Origin: an uncultured Halieaceae bacterium
Lineage (GTDB): Bacteria; Pseudomonadota; Gammaproteobacteria; Pseudomonadales; Halieaceae
Assembly (NCBI GenBank): GCA_913031575.1
Contig: CAJWEV010000016.1
Location: 1 to 40,582, forward strand
Direction of reading: 5' to 3'
Length of the DNA stretch: 40,582 nucleotides
Shown here: positions 6,290 through 14,761 of the stretch, one piece after another
Layout of the letters: each line of letters opens with the position of its first letter
How positions within the stretch are numbered: position 1 is the first letter of the stretch
Made by a program: the position numbers and the translations under genes
Notes under the pieces: generated by a model
What the model was told of the DNA's origin: nothing
The model's database searches: none
The model's input: the letters and a program-made list of their open reading frames with translations, nothing else

Positions 6290-7840
6290 TTAGGGACGAT
6301 AACCAAAATTGGGTGGATCCGTGCGCAATGCTTTACGCGCTAGTTTGGCCCATTTGCACAGGTAGCTTCTAGTCTTGCGTGGGTCAATAATCTCCTCGAC
6401 CTCAAAGTATTCGGCACTGCGAAAGGGTGAGCGCAGGCGGTTCAAGTGGTCCTTGATCTTCGCCAGATGAGCGTCAGGATCTTTAGCTTCTGCGATCTCA
6501 GCTTTGTAGGCCACCTCTATACCGCCCTCAATAGGCAGTGAGCCCCAGTCCCCAGAGGGCCAGGCGGCGCGAAAGTGATGACTACCGGGCTTGTGATTGG
6601 CACCGCCAGCGACGCCAAAGGCTTTACGAATAACCACACAGCAAAATGGCGTGGTGAGTTGACCTATGGCGGCTAGTGCTGCGGCCCCCGCGCGAATGGT
6701 GCCGTCTTCTTCAGACTGCTTACCGATTAAAAATCCGGGGCAATCTTCCAGGTGAATCACCGGCAGGTGAAAGGTAGATGCCAAATCCAGCAGGCGAACG
6801 AGTTTACGCGCCGCATCCGCGGTCCATGCGCCTCCGTACACCCTTGGATTTTCAGCGAAGATCGCGACAGGCATGCCATTTAATCGGGCCAAGCCAGTAA
6901 TGATCGACCGCCCCCATTTTTTGCCTATTTCAAAGAACGAATTCTTATCGCAGACCGACTCTAGTACCGTATGCATCTTGTACGGTTGCCTGGGGTCCTT
7001 GGGCACGATGGATAGCAAGGCCTGGTCCTCACGGTTGGGATCGTCTGTGCTGTCATTGATGGGTGGCAGTTCGCAAGCGTTGCTGGGTAGGTAGGATAAA
7101 AAGCGGCGAGCCAATTCAAAGGCTTCATACTCGCTATTGGCAACGTCATCAATGGCGCCATTCCGGGTGTGAATTTTATAGGAACCCAGTTCCTCCTTGC
7201 TGACGTTGCCGAGACTTGCCCAATCTACTAGCGCGGGTCCAGCAATCATCATTTGCGCGCTGTCTTTTACAATCACCGAATAGTGAGATGTTGCAACGCG
7301 CGCAGCGCCGATGCCTGCAACTGACCCCAGCGCTAGAGAAACAGACGGGGCGATGCCCAAATGCGAAACTATGGTTTCCCAGCCGCGTAATTCAGGAATA
7401 TAGGTGCGTCCTGCGGTTTCAATAGTTTTGACCGATCCGCCTCCACCCATGCCATCGACAAGGCGGATATGAGGTAGCCTGAGCTCTGCCGCTAGACCCT
7501 CTGCCTGCACTCGCTTCCCGGCAATGGAAGCGTCAGCAGAGCCGCCGCGGACGGTAAAGTCGTCACCAGATAAAATTACTGGTCTCTCATCAATTTCGGC
7601 GGTACCAAACACGAAGTTCGACGGGGTAAGCTTTGTAAGCTCACCATCCTCATCATACTCCCCCACACCTGCCAACTTGCCGATCTCGTGAAACGAGTTT
7701 TCATCTGCGATGTGCGCGATTCTCTCCCGAATGGTGAGCTTGTTGAATTCGTGCTGCCGAGCAACTTTTTCCGGTCCGCCCATGGCTTCCGCGAGGCTGG
7801 CGCGGCGGGCCATTTCGTTCAACTCATCGTCCCAGCTCAT
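6290..7840 (-). CDS. Divergent acyl-CoA carboxylase carboxyltransferase (beta) subunit
   Basis: The 516-residue product has the two crotonase-like carboxyltransferase halves of PccB-type subunits, which move CO2 from carboxybiotin to an acyl-CoA. The N-half has RERIAHIAD, SGDDFTVRGGSAD and GSVAGIGAARVATSH; the C-half has AENPRVYGGAWTADAARK, LEDCPGFLIG and RAGAAALAA. The C-half departs from standard PccB around RKAFGVAGGANHKPGSHH, where the usual RKAYGGAY-type loop is replaced, so the substrate cannot be predicted. No biotin carboxylase or carrier subunit is nearby, so a partner must come from elsewhere. GAGGAAAGC precedes the ATG. The start lies only 15 bases after the truncated integrase gene. 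Confidence 0.85.
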   Translation of the reverse strand: MSWDDELNEMARRASLAEAMGGPEKVARQHEFNKLTIRERIAHIADENSFHEIGKLAGVGEYDEDGELTKLTPSNFVFGTAEIDERPVILSGDDFTVRGGSADASIAGKRVQAEGLAAELRLPHIRLVDGMGGGGSVKTIETAGRTYIPELRGWETIVSHLGIAPSVSLALGSVAGIGAARVATSHYSVIVKDSAQMMIAGPALVDWASLGNVSKEELGSYKIHTRNGAIDDVANSEYEAFELARRFLSYLPSNACELPPINDSTDDPNREDQALLSIVPKDPRQPYKMHTVLESVCDKNSFFEIGKKWGRSIITGLARLNGMPVAIFAENPRVYGGAWTADAARKLVRLLDLASTFHLPVIHLEDCPGFLIGKQSEEDGTIRAGAAALAAIGQLTTPFCCVVIRKAFGVAGGANHKPGSHHFRAAWPSGDWGSLPIEGGIEVAYKAEIAEAKDPDAHLAKIKDHLNRLRSPFRSAEYFEVEEIIDPRKTRSYLCKWAKLARKALRTDPPNFGYRP

Positions 7841-7855
7841 GCTTTCCTCTTTCGA

Positions 7856-8227
7856 CTAAACGACCATTCGATAACAAGTTAAGGTGATGTTGCTGAAGAC
7901 TGCAACTGATGCTGTCCAGATAGTAGGTTTGAGCAATTCACTGCGTAAGGCCTCCATTGCCTCTATTTGTTTCTCTGTGTAGGCGTCAATACTTGATTTT
8001 TTAAGCGATTTGATCAGCGCCTCAAAGCGCAATATCACGGGTTTCGCGATTTCAAATGTGTCGTCAAATGAAGACTTTGGAGTGAGGGTGGTTAGGTACT
8101 CTTGGTATACCTTCTTTTCCGCGATGCTCTCTAGGTCTCTTGGAATCAAGCACCTGTAACGCACGTTTCCGTTGTTTACCCCAACATTGGGAGGCAACCG
8201 CTTTCTACCTGTTTTTTTTCTAGCCAT
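7856..8227 (-). pseudogene. Truncated tyrosine-recombinase-type integrase (N-terminal part)
   Basis: The 123-codon frame encodes a basic start (MARKKTGRKRLPPNV), a strand-rich arm-binding-like piece (NVRYRCLIPRDL) and then helical sequence (AKPVILRFEALI). This is the layout of the N-terminal domains of phage/island integrases of the DUF6538-like type. The catalytic domain with its R-H-R-Y residues is absent. The frame ends in about 25 residues unlike the family and then stops, 15 bases before the carboxyltransferase gene. The start has a good GAGGG site. It lies 125 bases from the 3' end of tRNA-Phe and reads away from it, the usual arrangement of an integrated element. I read it as a deletion scar. 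The family call rests on pattern, not on a search. Confidence 0.6.
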
Positions 8228-8293
8228 ACTTCTGCCCTCATCGAGGGCACGTAATCAGCGTATTCGGGGTACAAGTTGTCCAGGCGGCCGCCC

Positions 8294-8317
8294 CTATTCG
8301 ACTATAAAACCGAATAG
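8294..8317. repeat. Perfect 7-bp inverted repeat between tRNA-Phe and the integrase remnant
   Basis: CTATTCG, ten A/T-rich bases and CGAATAG form a perfect stem-loop, immediately beside the 10-bp palindrome GGCGGCCGCC at 8283-8292. It could be an RNA hairpin after the tRNA (no T-run follows) or a recombinase or excisionase arm site left from the element. Confidence 0.4.
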
Positions 8318-8352
8318 AAATGTCTTAGATAAGGGATTTTCGTGCTATGGGA

Positions 8353-8428
8353 TGGTGCCCAGGGACGGAATCGAACCGCCGACACGGGGATTTTCAATCC
8401 CCTGCTCTACCAACTGAGCTACCTGGGC
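8353..8428 (-). tRNA. tRNA-Phe (GAA)
   Basis: The 76-base gene folds as a complete cloverleaf. The acceptor stem is GCCCAGG/CCTGGGC, the D-loop sequence is AGCTCAGTTGGTAGAGC, the anticodon stem is GGGGA/TCCCC with loop TTGAAAA, the T-loop is TTCGATT, and the CCA end is encoded. The anticodon GAA is at 8395-8393. The anticodon and D arms are nearly identical to E. coli tRNA-Phe. It is a single gene with its own promoter just upstream. Its 3' end faces the integrase remnant, so it is the likely attachment site of a former integrative element. Confidence 0.98.
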
Positions 8429-8461
8429 AAATCTGAAGTAAGTACTTCGGGAAGGCCGCGT

Positions 8462-8490
8462 ATTAAACCGTCGCGACCGTAAGCCGTCAA
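8462..8490 (-). promoter_or_regulatory. Sigma-70 promoter of tRNA-Phe
   Basis: On the minus strand a TTGACG -35 box (8490-8485) is followed after exactly 17 bases by a TTTAAT -10 box (8467-8462). Then comes a GC-rich discriminator (ACGCGGCC), which is typical of stable-RNA promoters under stringent control. The promoter begins five bases beyond the stop codon of the RND pump gene and 34 bases before the tRNA. Confidence 0.75.
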
Positions 8491-8495
8491 GTAAA

Positions 8496-11400
8496 CTAAG
8501 CCACTGCTGGCTGATTATCTGTGTGAGGGTTGGACTCGCTGACTGAAAGGTCTTTTGTCATGTCTCTGTTGGAGGCAAGCACCGCATAAACCGCGGGTAA
8601 AATGACCAGTGTGAAAATGGTGCCTATCAGCATACCGAAGACCAAAACCGCACCGATGCTGTTTCTCGCCTCTGCGCCCGCGCCTGTCACGAGGACCAGC
8701 GGGAAATGACCCAACACGGTTGCGCCGGTGGTCATCAAAACCGGACGCAAGCGTGCGATGGCACCGTTGCGTATCGCATCAAACTTCTCGACGCCGGCCA
8801 TGCGCTCGCGGTTGGCAAAGTCCACTATGAGAATCGCGTTTTTTGTTACCAAACCAACGAGGGTGACCAGCCCTACCTGTGAAAAGATGTTGATGGTGCT
8901 GAAGTTTAAGAACGTTATCGTAAGTGCAGCAAAGAGCGCTAGCGGTATGGAGCCCAGCAGGATAATCAGTGGATCCCGGAAACTGTTGAACTGAACAGCT
9001 AATACGAAGAATACGAGCGCTGTTGCGATACCGAGGACACCGGTCATCGTGTTGCCTTCGCTTCGCAGTTCCCGAGACTCACCGAGGTAGTCCAAAACGT
9101 AACCTTCGGGCAATGTGCGCTCCGCAATGTCCTCGATCAGACCGAGCCCTTGGTCTTTGGTTGTACCGGGCAAGATGGCTCCGTAGATCTTGAAGCCGTC
9201 TTTCTGTTGGAAGCGCGTCAACGCTCGTGGCTCCGTCGATCGAGTCAGGGTCACCAGCGATCCAAACGGCACGAGTTCTCCATTGGGGATTCTGATTGGG
9301 ATGTCGAGTAGCGCCGCAGGTGAATCTCGCTGTTCACTTTCGAGCATGGGAATAACACGGTAAGCACGGCCGCGTTCATCAAAGCGCGTAACGTAGGCGG
9401 GAGATACCATCAGTCCCATCTGCGCCGAAAGGTCACCAAGACTCATCCCCAGATCTGCCAAGCGATCTTTGTCGATATCGAATTGCGCTTCAACCCGATC
9501 GATCTTGATGTCCGTTTCAACAAATAAGAAGTTACCTGATGTTTGCGCTTCATCGACAATACTGCGGGCAACTTTCAGCATGTTTTCGCTGCTGTCCGAG
9601 GAGGTAATAACAACCTCTACGTCAAATTGACCCGCGGATGGAAGTGAGGCCTCTTCAAAGGGTACCGCGGAGACAATGGGTGACCCCTTGATGCTCTGGT
9701 ATATCTCAAACACCATGTCTTTAACAGGTCGATCACGCTTATTAGGTGGAACGAACTCTTGCCCGCCAAAACCGCCAGTAGGCGTAACAATTTGCCACAT
9801 ATAGGACGGTTCGGGTTTATCTTCGAGCGTCTGAACGACCTGAAAAAAGCCCTCATAGGTTTCTTTTAGCGACGACTCTGGCGCTGACTCGAATACGAGA
9901 CCGAGGCTGCTTTGATCTTCGACGGGTGACAGTTCTTTTAGGGAAAAAACATAGAGCGGCGCTGATAGCAGCGAAAAGAAAATTCCAGCGGCAAGGAGCT
10001 GGTATCGCCATTTAAGAGAGAAGTCGACCACCCGTGTATAGGCCTCAGAAGTGGCGTCAAAGCGTTGATTGACCCATCGTGTGGTGGGTGACTCGTGTCC
10101 TTTATCCGGACAGACCCAAGCGCTCAAAATGGGTGAAAGCGTCATGGCTACAAAGCCCGAGATCAAAACGGCAACGGCCAAAGCAAAGGCAAACTCTCTA
10201 AAGAGAACGCCGGATAGCCCCGATAAAAAGCCTATAGGCGCGTAGACCACGGCCAGCGTTGCTGTCATGGCTACAATGGGCCCGAGTAACCGGCGAGAGC
10301 TGGCGATAGCAGCCTCATATCGACTCATGCCTGATCTGAGGTTTCGCGCGACATTCTCGACGACCACTATGGCGTCATCTACCACCAGACCGACGGAGAG
10401 AACGATAGCAAGGACAGTCAATAGATTGAAAGAAAACCCAATAATCGACATAGCTGCTACGGCGCCGAGTAGTGAGATGGGGATTGTCATTAAAGGGACG
10501 AGCGCTGTTCGAAATGAGCCCATGAGTGCCACTACAACAAAACCCACGAGTAAAATGGTTTCTCCGAGTGTCATTACAATCTCGCGAAGCGAGTCACGCA
10601 TATAATTCGAGACATCAAAAGCCATGAATAGCTCGAGATCTTGAGGAAGGACCTGGTTGATATCGTCGATTCGCTCATAGAGTGCATCGGCAATGGCAAT
10701 TTCACTGGCTCCGGGCGCGGCGTAAATCCCGAGGAAGACTACCAAATCTTGATCGTAGCGACTGCGCATTTGCGTCTCTTCCATGCCTAATTCGATGCGC
10801 GCGACGTCACCAAGTCGGATCTCAGCGCCGTCCTGAGCGCGAATCATCATGGACCGAAAGTCATCCGCCGTCCGTGCGGTAGAATCCGTTTTTAGTGTGA
10901 TTCGTTGGGTGGCATTCTCACTCGCACCCAATGCACCAATCACATTGTTATTTTGCAGTGTATTTTTAATGTCATGCGCAGTTACATTGAGTGCCGCCAT
11001 TTTCCATGCGTTCATCCAGATGCGCATGGCTGGTTTGACACCACTGTTCTCTACCCGCTGAACGTTGGGCACCGAGGTCAGCTGGGGCACGATATTGCGC
11101 TGAACGATGTCAGTCACTTCGCCCAATGGCCGTTCTTCAGGAACCCGAACGGCAAGGTAGAAGCTGGCATATGGGCTGTCTGCACGGCTTACCTCGATGA
11201 ACGGATCTTCAGCGCCATCGGGCAATTCGAGTCGAATCTGACTTAAACCCGAGGAGAGCTCTGCCAATGCGTCGGTGCTGTTCTCGTTGAGCTGCATCCA
11301 GGCTGTGACAATACTCTCACCGGATGTTGTCGTGGACTCGACGTAGTCTACACCTGGTATGGCATTGGCAACGCGCTCAATGGGCTCGGTGACAAAGCCT

Positions 11401-11600
11401 TGAACCGATTCTGCGGTCGCACCAGGATAGGGCGTGATGATTTTAATGGACGAGCTTTTGATAACGGGAAACTGCAATACTGGAATTTCAATGGCGGCTC
11501 GAATCCCTGCAAGCAACAACAGCAACGATACAACAATAGCAATCACAGGACGCTTGACGAAAATATCATTCCAGCGCGGTCGGTCTTGATAGCCAGCCAT
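8496..11600 (-). CDS. RND family efflux pump, inner-membrane transporter (HAE1 type)
   Basis: The 1034-residue protein is an AcrB/MexB-like proton-driven exporter, close to the usual length of about 1040. It starts with WNDIFVKRPVIAIV, the standard first helix, and has two duplicated halves each with a large periplasmic loop. TM4 carries the proton-relay pair Asp408-Asp409 in VGLVVDDAIVVVEN, and TM10 the matching lysine in VGLVTKNAILIVDF. The substrate is probably hydrophobic or amphiphilic compounds, but it cannot be read from sequence. The adaptor gene ends two bases before this start. No outer-membrane TolC-type gene or local repressor gene is present, so a shared channel is likely. Confidence 0.95.
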   Translation of the reverse strand: MAGYQDRPRWNDIFVKRPVIAIVVSLLLLLAGIRAAIEIPVLQFPVIKSSSIKIITPYPGATAESVQGFVTEPIERVANAIPGVDYVESTTTSGESIVTAWMQLNENSTDALAELSSGLSQIRLELPDGAEDPFIEVSRADSPYASFYLAVRVPEERPLGEVTDIVQRNIVPQLTSVPNVQRVENSGVKPAMRIWMNAWKMAALNVTAHDIKNTLQNNNVIGALGASENATQRITLKTDSTARTADDFRSMMIRAQDGAEIRLGDVARIELGMEETQMRSRYDQDLVVFLGIYAAPGASEIAIADALYERIDDINQVLPQDLELFMAFDVSNYMRDSLREIVMTLGETILLVGFVVVALMGSFRTALVPLMTIPISLLGAVAAMSIIGFSFNLLTVLAIVLSVGLVVDDAIVVVENVARNLRSGMSRYEAAIASSRRLLGPIVAMTATLAVVYAPIGFLSGLSGVLFREFAFALAVAVLISGFVAMTLSPILSAWVCPDKGHESPTTRWVNQRFDATSEAYTRVVDFSLKWRYQLLAAGIFFSLLSAPLYVFSLKELSPVEDQSSLGLVFESAPESSLKETYEGFFQVVQTLEDKPEPSYMWQIVTPTGGFGGQEFVPPNKRDRPVKDMVFEIYQSIKGSPIVSAVPFEEASLPSAGQFDVEVVITSSDSSENMLKVARSIVDEAQTSGNFLFVETDIKIDRVEAQFDIDKDRLADLGMSLGDLSAQMGLMVSPAYVTRFDERGRAYRVIPMLESEQRDSPAALLDIPIRIPNGELVPFGSLVTLTRSTEPRALTRFQQKDGFKIYGAILPGTTKDQGLGLIEDIAERTLPEGYVLDYLGESRELRSEGNTMTGVLGIATALVFFVLAVQFNSFRDPLIILLGSIPLALFAALTITFLNFSTINIFSQVGLVTLVGLVTKNAILIVDFANRERMAGVEKFDAIRNGAIARLRPVLMTTGATVLGHFPLVLVTGAGAEARNSIGAVLVFGMLIGTIFTLVILPAVYAVLASNRDMTKDLSVSESNPHTDNQPAVA

Positions 11601-11602
11601 CT

Positions 11603-12688
11603 TTAGTTTTTCCAGTCGCCTAGTTGAGCCAAGATACCCTTTTTGAGTTTGAAGGATCCGGTTGTAGCGTAGAGGCCTGTTTCATCAAGCGTGGCTGTGA
11701 ACAGTGCCGCCGATGCTGTCTCGTCGACGAGGTCAATACGCTGAATTTCTGCCCGGTAAGGTCGCTGTGCGCCGGGCTCTGCCTCGATCAGCTGAAAGAT
11801 GTACGTACCGTAGGTGTCCCATCGAACGCTGGAGGATGGGAGTTTGTACACTACCAAAGATGAGCCGCTTGCGACTTCTACCTGCACGAGTTCACCGTGT
11901 TTGAGATCCACGCCCTTTGTGATTGCTCTTACGTCGAAGGTGCGGGTGTCAGCGTCAATAGAGTCGGAGACCACAATGATGTTTGCCGTACCCAAGAATG
12001 TGCCGTCTAGATCATAGAGGCTCGCCTCGTCACCCACTGAAATTTTCGTGAGGCCTTGAGGGACTTTGAAGTCAATCCACCGCTCATCACCTAAGCCAGT
12101 GAACGCAGCAACGACTTCTCCCGAATCCAGCATGTCGCCCACTACGTGAGTATAGATACCCATGCGCCCGGTAAATGGAGCGCGAATGGTTAGTCGCGTC
12201 AACTGAGCATCGATGGCCTTAATTTGCGCATTAAGCGCGATGAGGCGAGCCTCCTGCACATCGATATCACCCTGAGCGATCAGTGCCTGCTCTTTGAGAG
12301 CGCGACTTCGGCCTAACTGAGTGATCACCAGATTGCGGTCTGCTTTTAGTGCTTCTTTTTGTGCTGCCAGGTCAGCTGAGAAGAGCTTTAGGATTGCGTC
12401 GCCTTTCTCAACAACAGCGCCCGCAGAATACGGAAGGCTCACAATACGTCCGCCAACTTCAGAGCTGATTTTCACGAACTCAGGTCTTCTGATGGTTCCG
12501 CCTAGACGGCGCACCGGGGTATGGGTCATTGCGCTTACCTTACGTGCGCTGACGACTTCATAGGTTTCCGGGAAGGACGCTCCAAAGGCAATCGCAGCCG
12601 TAATTTGCTGGTACTTCACTGCCGCAAGTGCACCGGTTACCAAAACGCAGCCAACCAATGTGATCAGCCAGGGTAAAATTTTTCGCAT
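11603..12688 (-). CDS. RND efflux periplasmic adaptor (HlyD/MFP family)
   Basis: The 361-residue protein links the RND pump to an outer-membrane channel. An N-terminal helix (LPWLITLVGCVLVTGALAAV) anchors it. A lipoyl-like half (VGGRIVSLPYSAGAVVEKGD) is followed by a coiled-coil hairpin at about residues 105-165 and the second lipoyl half (RLTIRAPFTGRMG). The beta-barrel and membrane-proximal domains follow. The coiled coil is short compared with AcrA. It is directly followed by the pump gene (two-base gap) and preceded by yggX 23 bases upstream in the same direction, so transcripts from mutY-yggX could reach it. Confidence 0.92.
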   Translation of the reverse strand: MRKILPWLITLVGCVLVTGALAAVKYQQITAAIAFGASFPETYEVVSARKVSAMTHTPVRRLGGTIRRPEFVKISSEVGGRIVSLPYSAGAVVEKGDAILKLFSADLAAQKEALKADRNLVITQLGRSRALKEQALIAQGDIDVQEARLIALNAQIKAIDAQLTRLTIRAPFTGRMGIYTHVVGDMLDSGEVVAAFTGLGDERWIDFKVPQGLTKISVGDEASLYDLDGTFLGTANIIVVSDSIDADTRTFDVRAITKGVDLKHGELVQVEVASGSSLVVYKLPSSSVRWDTYGTYIFQLIEAEPGAQRPYRAEIQRIDLVDETASAALFTATLDETGLYATTGSFKLKKGILAQLGDWKN

Positions 12689-12711
12689 CGTTTAAATCTC
12701 GGTAACCGACC

Positions 12712-12990
12712 TTATTCACTAGTTTGTGATGGGGGTACATAACCCTCAGCGTGATCGTGCTCTCCGCCACTCAAAAAAAGATCCATCTGCTCAGAAAGAT
12801 ACTTTCTTGCATCTAGATCCATCATGTTGAGGTGCTTTTCGTTAATCAACATGGTTTGTAGCGCTTGCCAATCACCCCACGCCTTTTTCGATACGGACTC
12901 GTAAATATCTTGGCCTTTCGCTCCGGGGAGGGGCGGCCTGTCCAGTCCTTCTAAATCTTCTTGGTAGCGGCGGCAATGAACGGTTCGCAT
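12712..12990 (-). CDS. yggX: Fe(2+)-trafficking protein YggX
   Basis: The 92-residue product matches the YggX family, small cytosolic proteins that protect iron-sulfur clusters and take part in oxidative-stress resistance. The start [10 protein letters not shown] with its conserved Cys, followed by [15 protein letters not shown] and KKAWGDWQ, is diagnostic. The length is about the usual 90 residues. It lies 11 bases after mutY, the same pairing as in E. coli and Pseudomonas. MutY itself has a 4Fe-4S cluster, so the neighbourhood makes functional sense. Confidence 0.96.
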   Translation of the reverse strand: MRTVHCRRYQEDLEGLDRPPLPGAKGQDIYESVSKKAWGDWQALQTMLINEKHLNMMDLDARKYLSEQMDLFLSGGEHDHAEGYVPPSQTSE

Positions 12991-13001
12991 AAGCTATCTC
13001 G

Positions 13002-14060
13002 TCAGTCTTTAGCAGTGAGTGTATTGAGTATTTTGAGTACTGGCGCGGGCAGCCCGAGTGCCAACGCCTCAACTATTGTAAACCAGCGACGATTACCTCG
13101 GTCACCTATTCTGGACGATGTGGCCGCTATTGGGCACATGATCTGCGTTATGTCGAGCTTGAAGTGACTGAACGTGTGACTGTGACGGGATTGTACCGTC
13201 GCATTTTTGGTCGCCGTTAATCCGTTATCTGATAGCCAGTCAGCTAACGCTGCTGTCTCTTCTATTTGAGGAAAGGACCACAGCCCACCCCAAATACCGG
13301 TTGGAGGTCGTCGCTCTAACAGAACGCGGCCCTCAGCGTCCATGCATTGCAGAAATACAGTCGCCCGGACTGGGAGGGCTTTTTTGGGCTTCTTACCCGG
13401 AAAGTCGGCTGGACGATTTCCAATGCGCGCTTTGCAGTCAATGGACATGGGGCAGTAGAGGCAGCCGGGGTTTGATTTGGTGCAGAGCGTTGCTCCCAAG
13501 TCCATGATGCCTTGCGTGTAGTCGCCAGTGCGTGTCATTGGTGTGTGTGCCTCCGAGGCTTCCCACAGTGTTGCCAGTACGTCCGCTTTACCAGGCCAGC
13601 CTTCAATTGCATGAAAGCGAGCCAATACGCGCTTAACGTTGCCATCCAATATCGGCGCCCAACCGCCGTGTCCGAGCGTTACAATAGCGCCTGCCGTCGA
13701 TCGGCCAATGCCCGGTAATGTCTCTAGTGCTTCTACGGACTTGGGTAATTCCCCGTCAAGGTCGTTAACCACGATTTGTGCGGCGCGGTGCATGTTACGT
13801 GCGCGAGCGTAGTAACCGAGTCCGGTCCAGAGACTTAGGACATCATCTAGCCGCGCTTCTGCCAGGTCTTTTACGGACGGATAGACCGACATGAATCGGG
13901 TGTAGTACGGAATTACGGTCGAGACCTGGGTCTGTTGCAGCATGATCTCAGAGACCCAGACGCGGTAGGGCGTTTTGTCCCGCTGCCAGGGGAGAGAAGT
14001 TCGACCATACTCGTCAAACCAGGACAAAAGTCTCTCTGAAAATGAGGGCTGCTGCGTCAT
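13002..14060 (-). CDS. mutY: A/G-specific adenine DNA glycosylase
   Basis: MutY removes adenine mispaired with 8-oxoguanine. The 352-residue protein has the catalytic Glu38 in SEIMLQQTQV, the helix-hairpin-helix LPGIGRSTAGAI, and the catalytic Asp139 in ILDGNVKR. The 4Fe-4S ligands are Cys193, Cys200, Cys203 and Cys209 with the family spacing 6-2-5. A C-terminal NUDIX-like 8-oxoG reader follows (LLERRPPTGIWGGLWSFP). The length equals that of E. coli MutY within a few residues. It is divergent from hisB and is followed by yggX. No strong Shine-Dalgarno precedes the ATG. Confidence 0.97.
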   Translation of the reverse strand: MTQQPSFSERLLSWFDEYGRTSLPWQRDKTPYRVWVSEIMLQQTQVSTVIPYYTRFMSVYPSVKDLAEARLDDVLSLWTGLGYYARARNMHRAAQIVVNDLDGELPKSVEALETLPGIGRSTAGAIVTLGHGGWAPILDGNVKRVLARFHAIEGWPGKADVLATLWEASEAHTPMTRTGDYTQGIMDLGATLCTKSNPGCLYCPMSIDCKARIGNRPADFPGKKPKKALPVRATVFLQCMDAEGRVLLERRPPTGIWGGLWSFPQIEETAALADWLSDNGLTATKNATVQSRHSHTFSHFKLDITQIMCPIAATSSRIGDRGNRRWFTIVEALALGLPAPVLKILNTLTAKD

Positions 14061-14148
14061 AAGATGAGCTGTTAAGCGCTTTGCTATACAATCCGCCGCC
14101 TAGTGTACCGTCTCGGCGCAAAAGCCGACCCAAGTTTAGGAAAAACAG

Positions 14149-14757
14149 ATGGACAACGCTCAAACGCCCGTGCGTGAAGCCACGGTCTCACGACATACAC
14201 TTGAGACTCAAATCACGGTATCGGTCTGCCTAGATGGAACAGGGAAAGCCGAGTTTGACACAGGCTTACCCTTCCTCGAGCACATGCTTGATCAGATAGC
14301 CCGTCATGGGATGGTTGACCTTAACATCAAGGCCAATGGAGATTTGCACATCGATGCTCATCACACGGTAGAGGACATCGGTATTACGCTTGGTGAGGCG
14401 CTAGCAAAAGCCGTGGGTGATCGTCGCGGTATCCTCCGGTATGGGCATGCTTATGTGCCGCTGGATGAAGCATTATCTCGCGTTGTTATCGATTTTTCGG
14501 GCCGTCCCAGTCTTCATTACGATGTGCCCTTTACCCGCACCTCAGTGGGCGATTTTGATGTTGATCTTTTCGCAGAATTTTTTCACGGGTTGGTCAATCA
14601 CGCGCGCCTGACCTTGCACATCGACAACCTCAAGGGTGAGAACAGTCACCACCAAGCCGAGACCGTATTTAAGGCATTGGGTAGAGCGCTGCGTATGGCG
14701 GTCTCTGTAGATGAGCGCGCGCCTTCGGCAATGCCATCAACCAAAGGCGTTCTGTAA
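14149..14757 (+). CDS. hisB: Imidazoleglycerol-phosphate dehydratase
   Basis: HisB catalyses the sixth step of histidine synthesis. At 202 residues it is the stand-alone dehydratase, not the phosphatase fusion of enterobacteria. Manganese-binding motifs are clear: [27 protein letters not shown] and [14 protein letters not shown]. The ATG has AGGAAAAAC ahead of it. It is the first gene of a tight run hisB-hisH-hisA-hisF, the order known from Pseudomonas, and is divergent from mutY, so the 88-base gap holds both promoters. TCGGC-GCAAAA-GCCGA at 14113-14128 could form a small leader hairpin, but I saw no His-rich leader peptide. Confidence 0.97.
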   Translation: MDNAQTPVREATVSRHTLETQITVSVCLDGTGKAEFDTGLPFLEHMLDQIARHGMVDLNIKANGDLHIDAHHTVEDIGITLGEALAKAVGDRRGILRYGHAYVPLDEALSRVVIDFSGRPSLHYDVPFTRTSVGDFDVDLFAEFFHGLVNHARLTLHIDNLKGENSHHQAETVFKALGRALRMAVSVDERAPSAMPSTKGVL

Positions 14758-14761
14758 ATCC

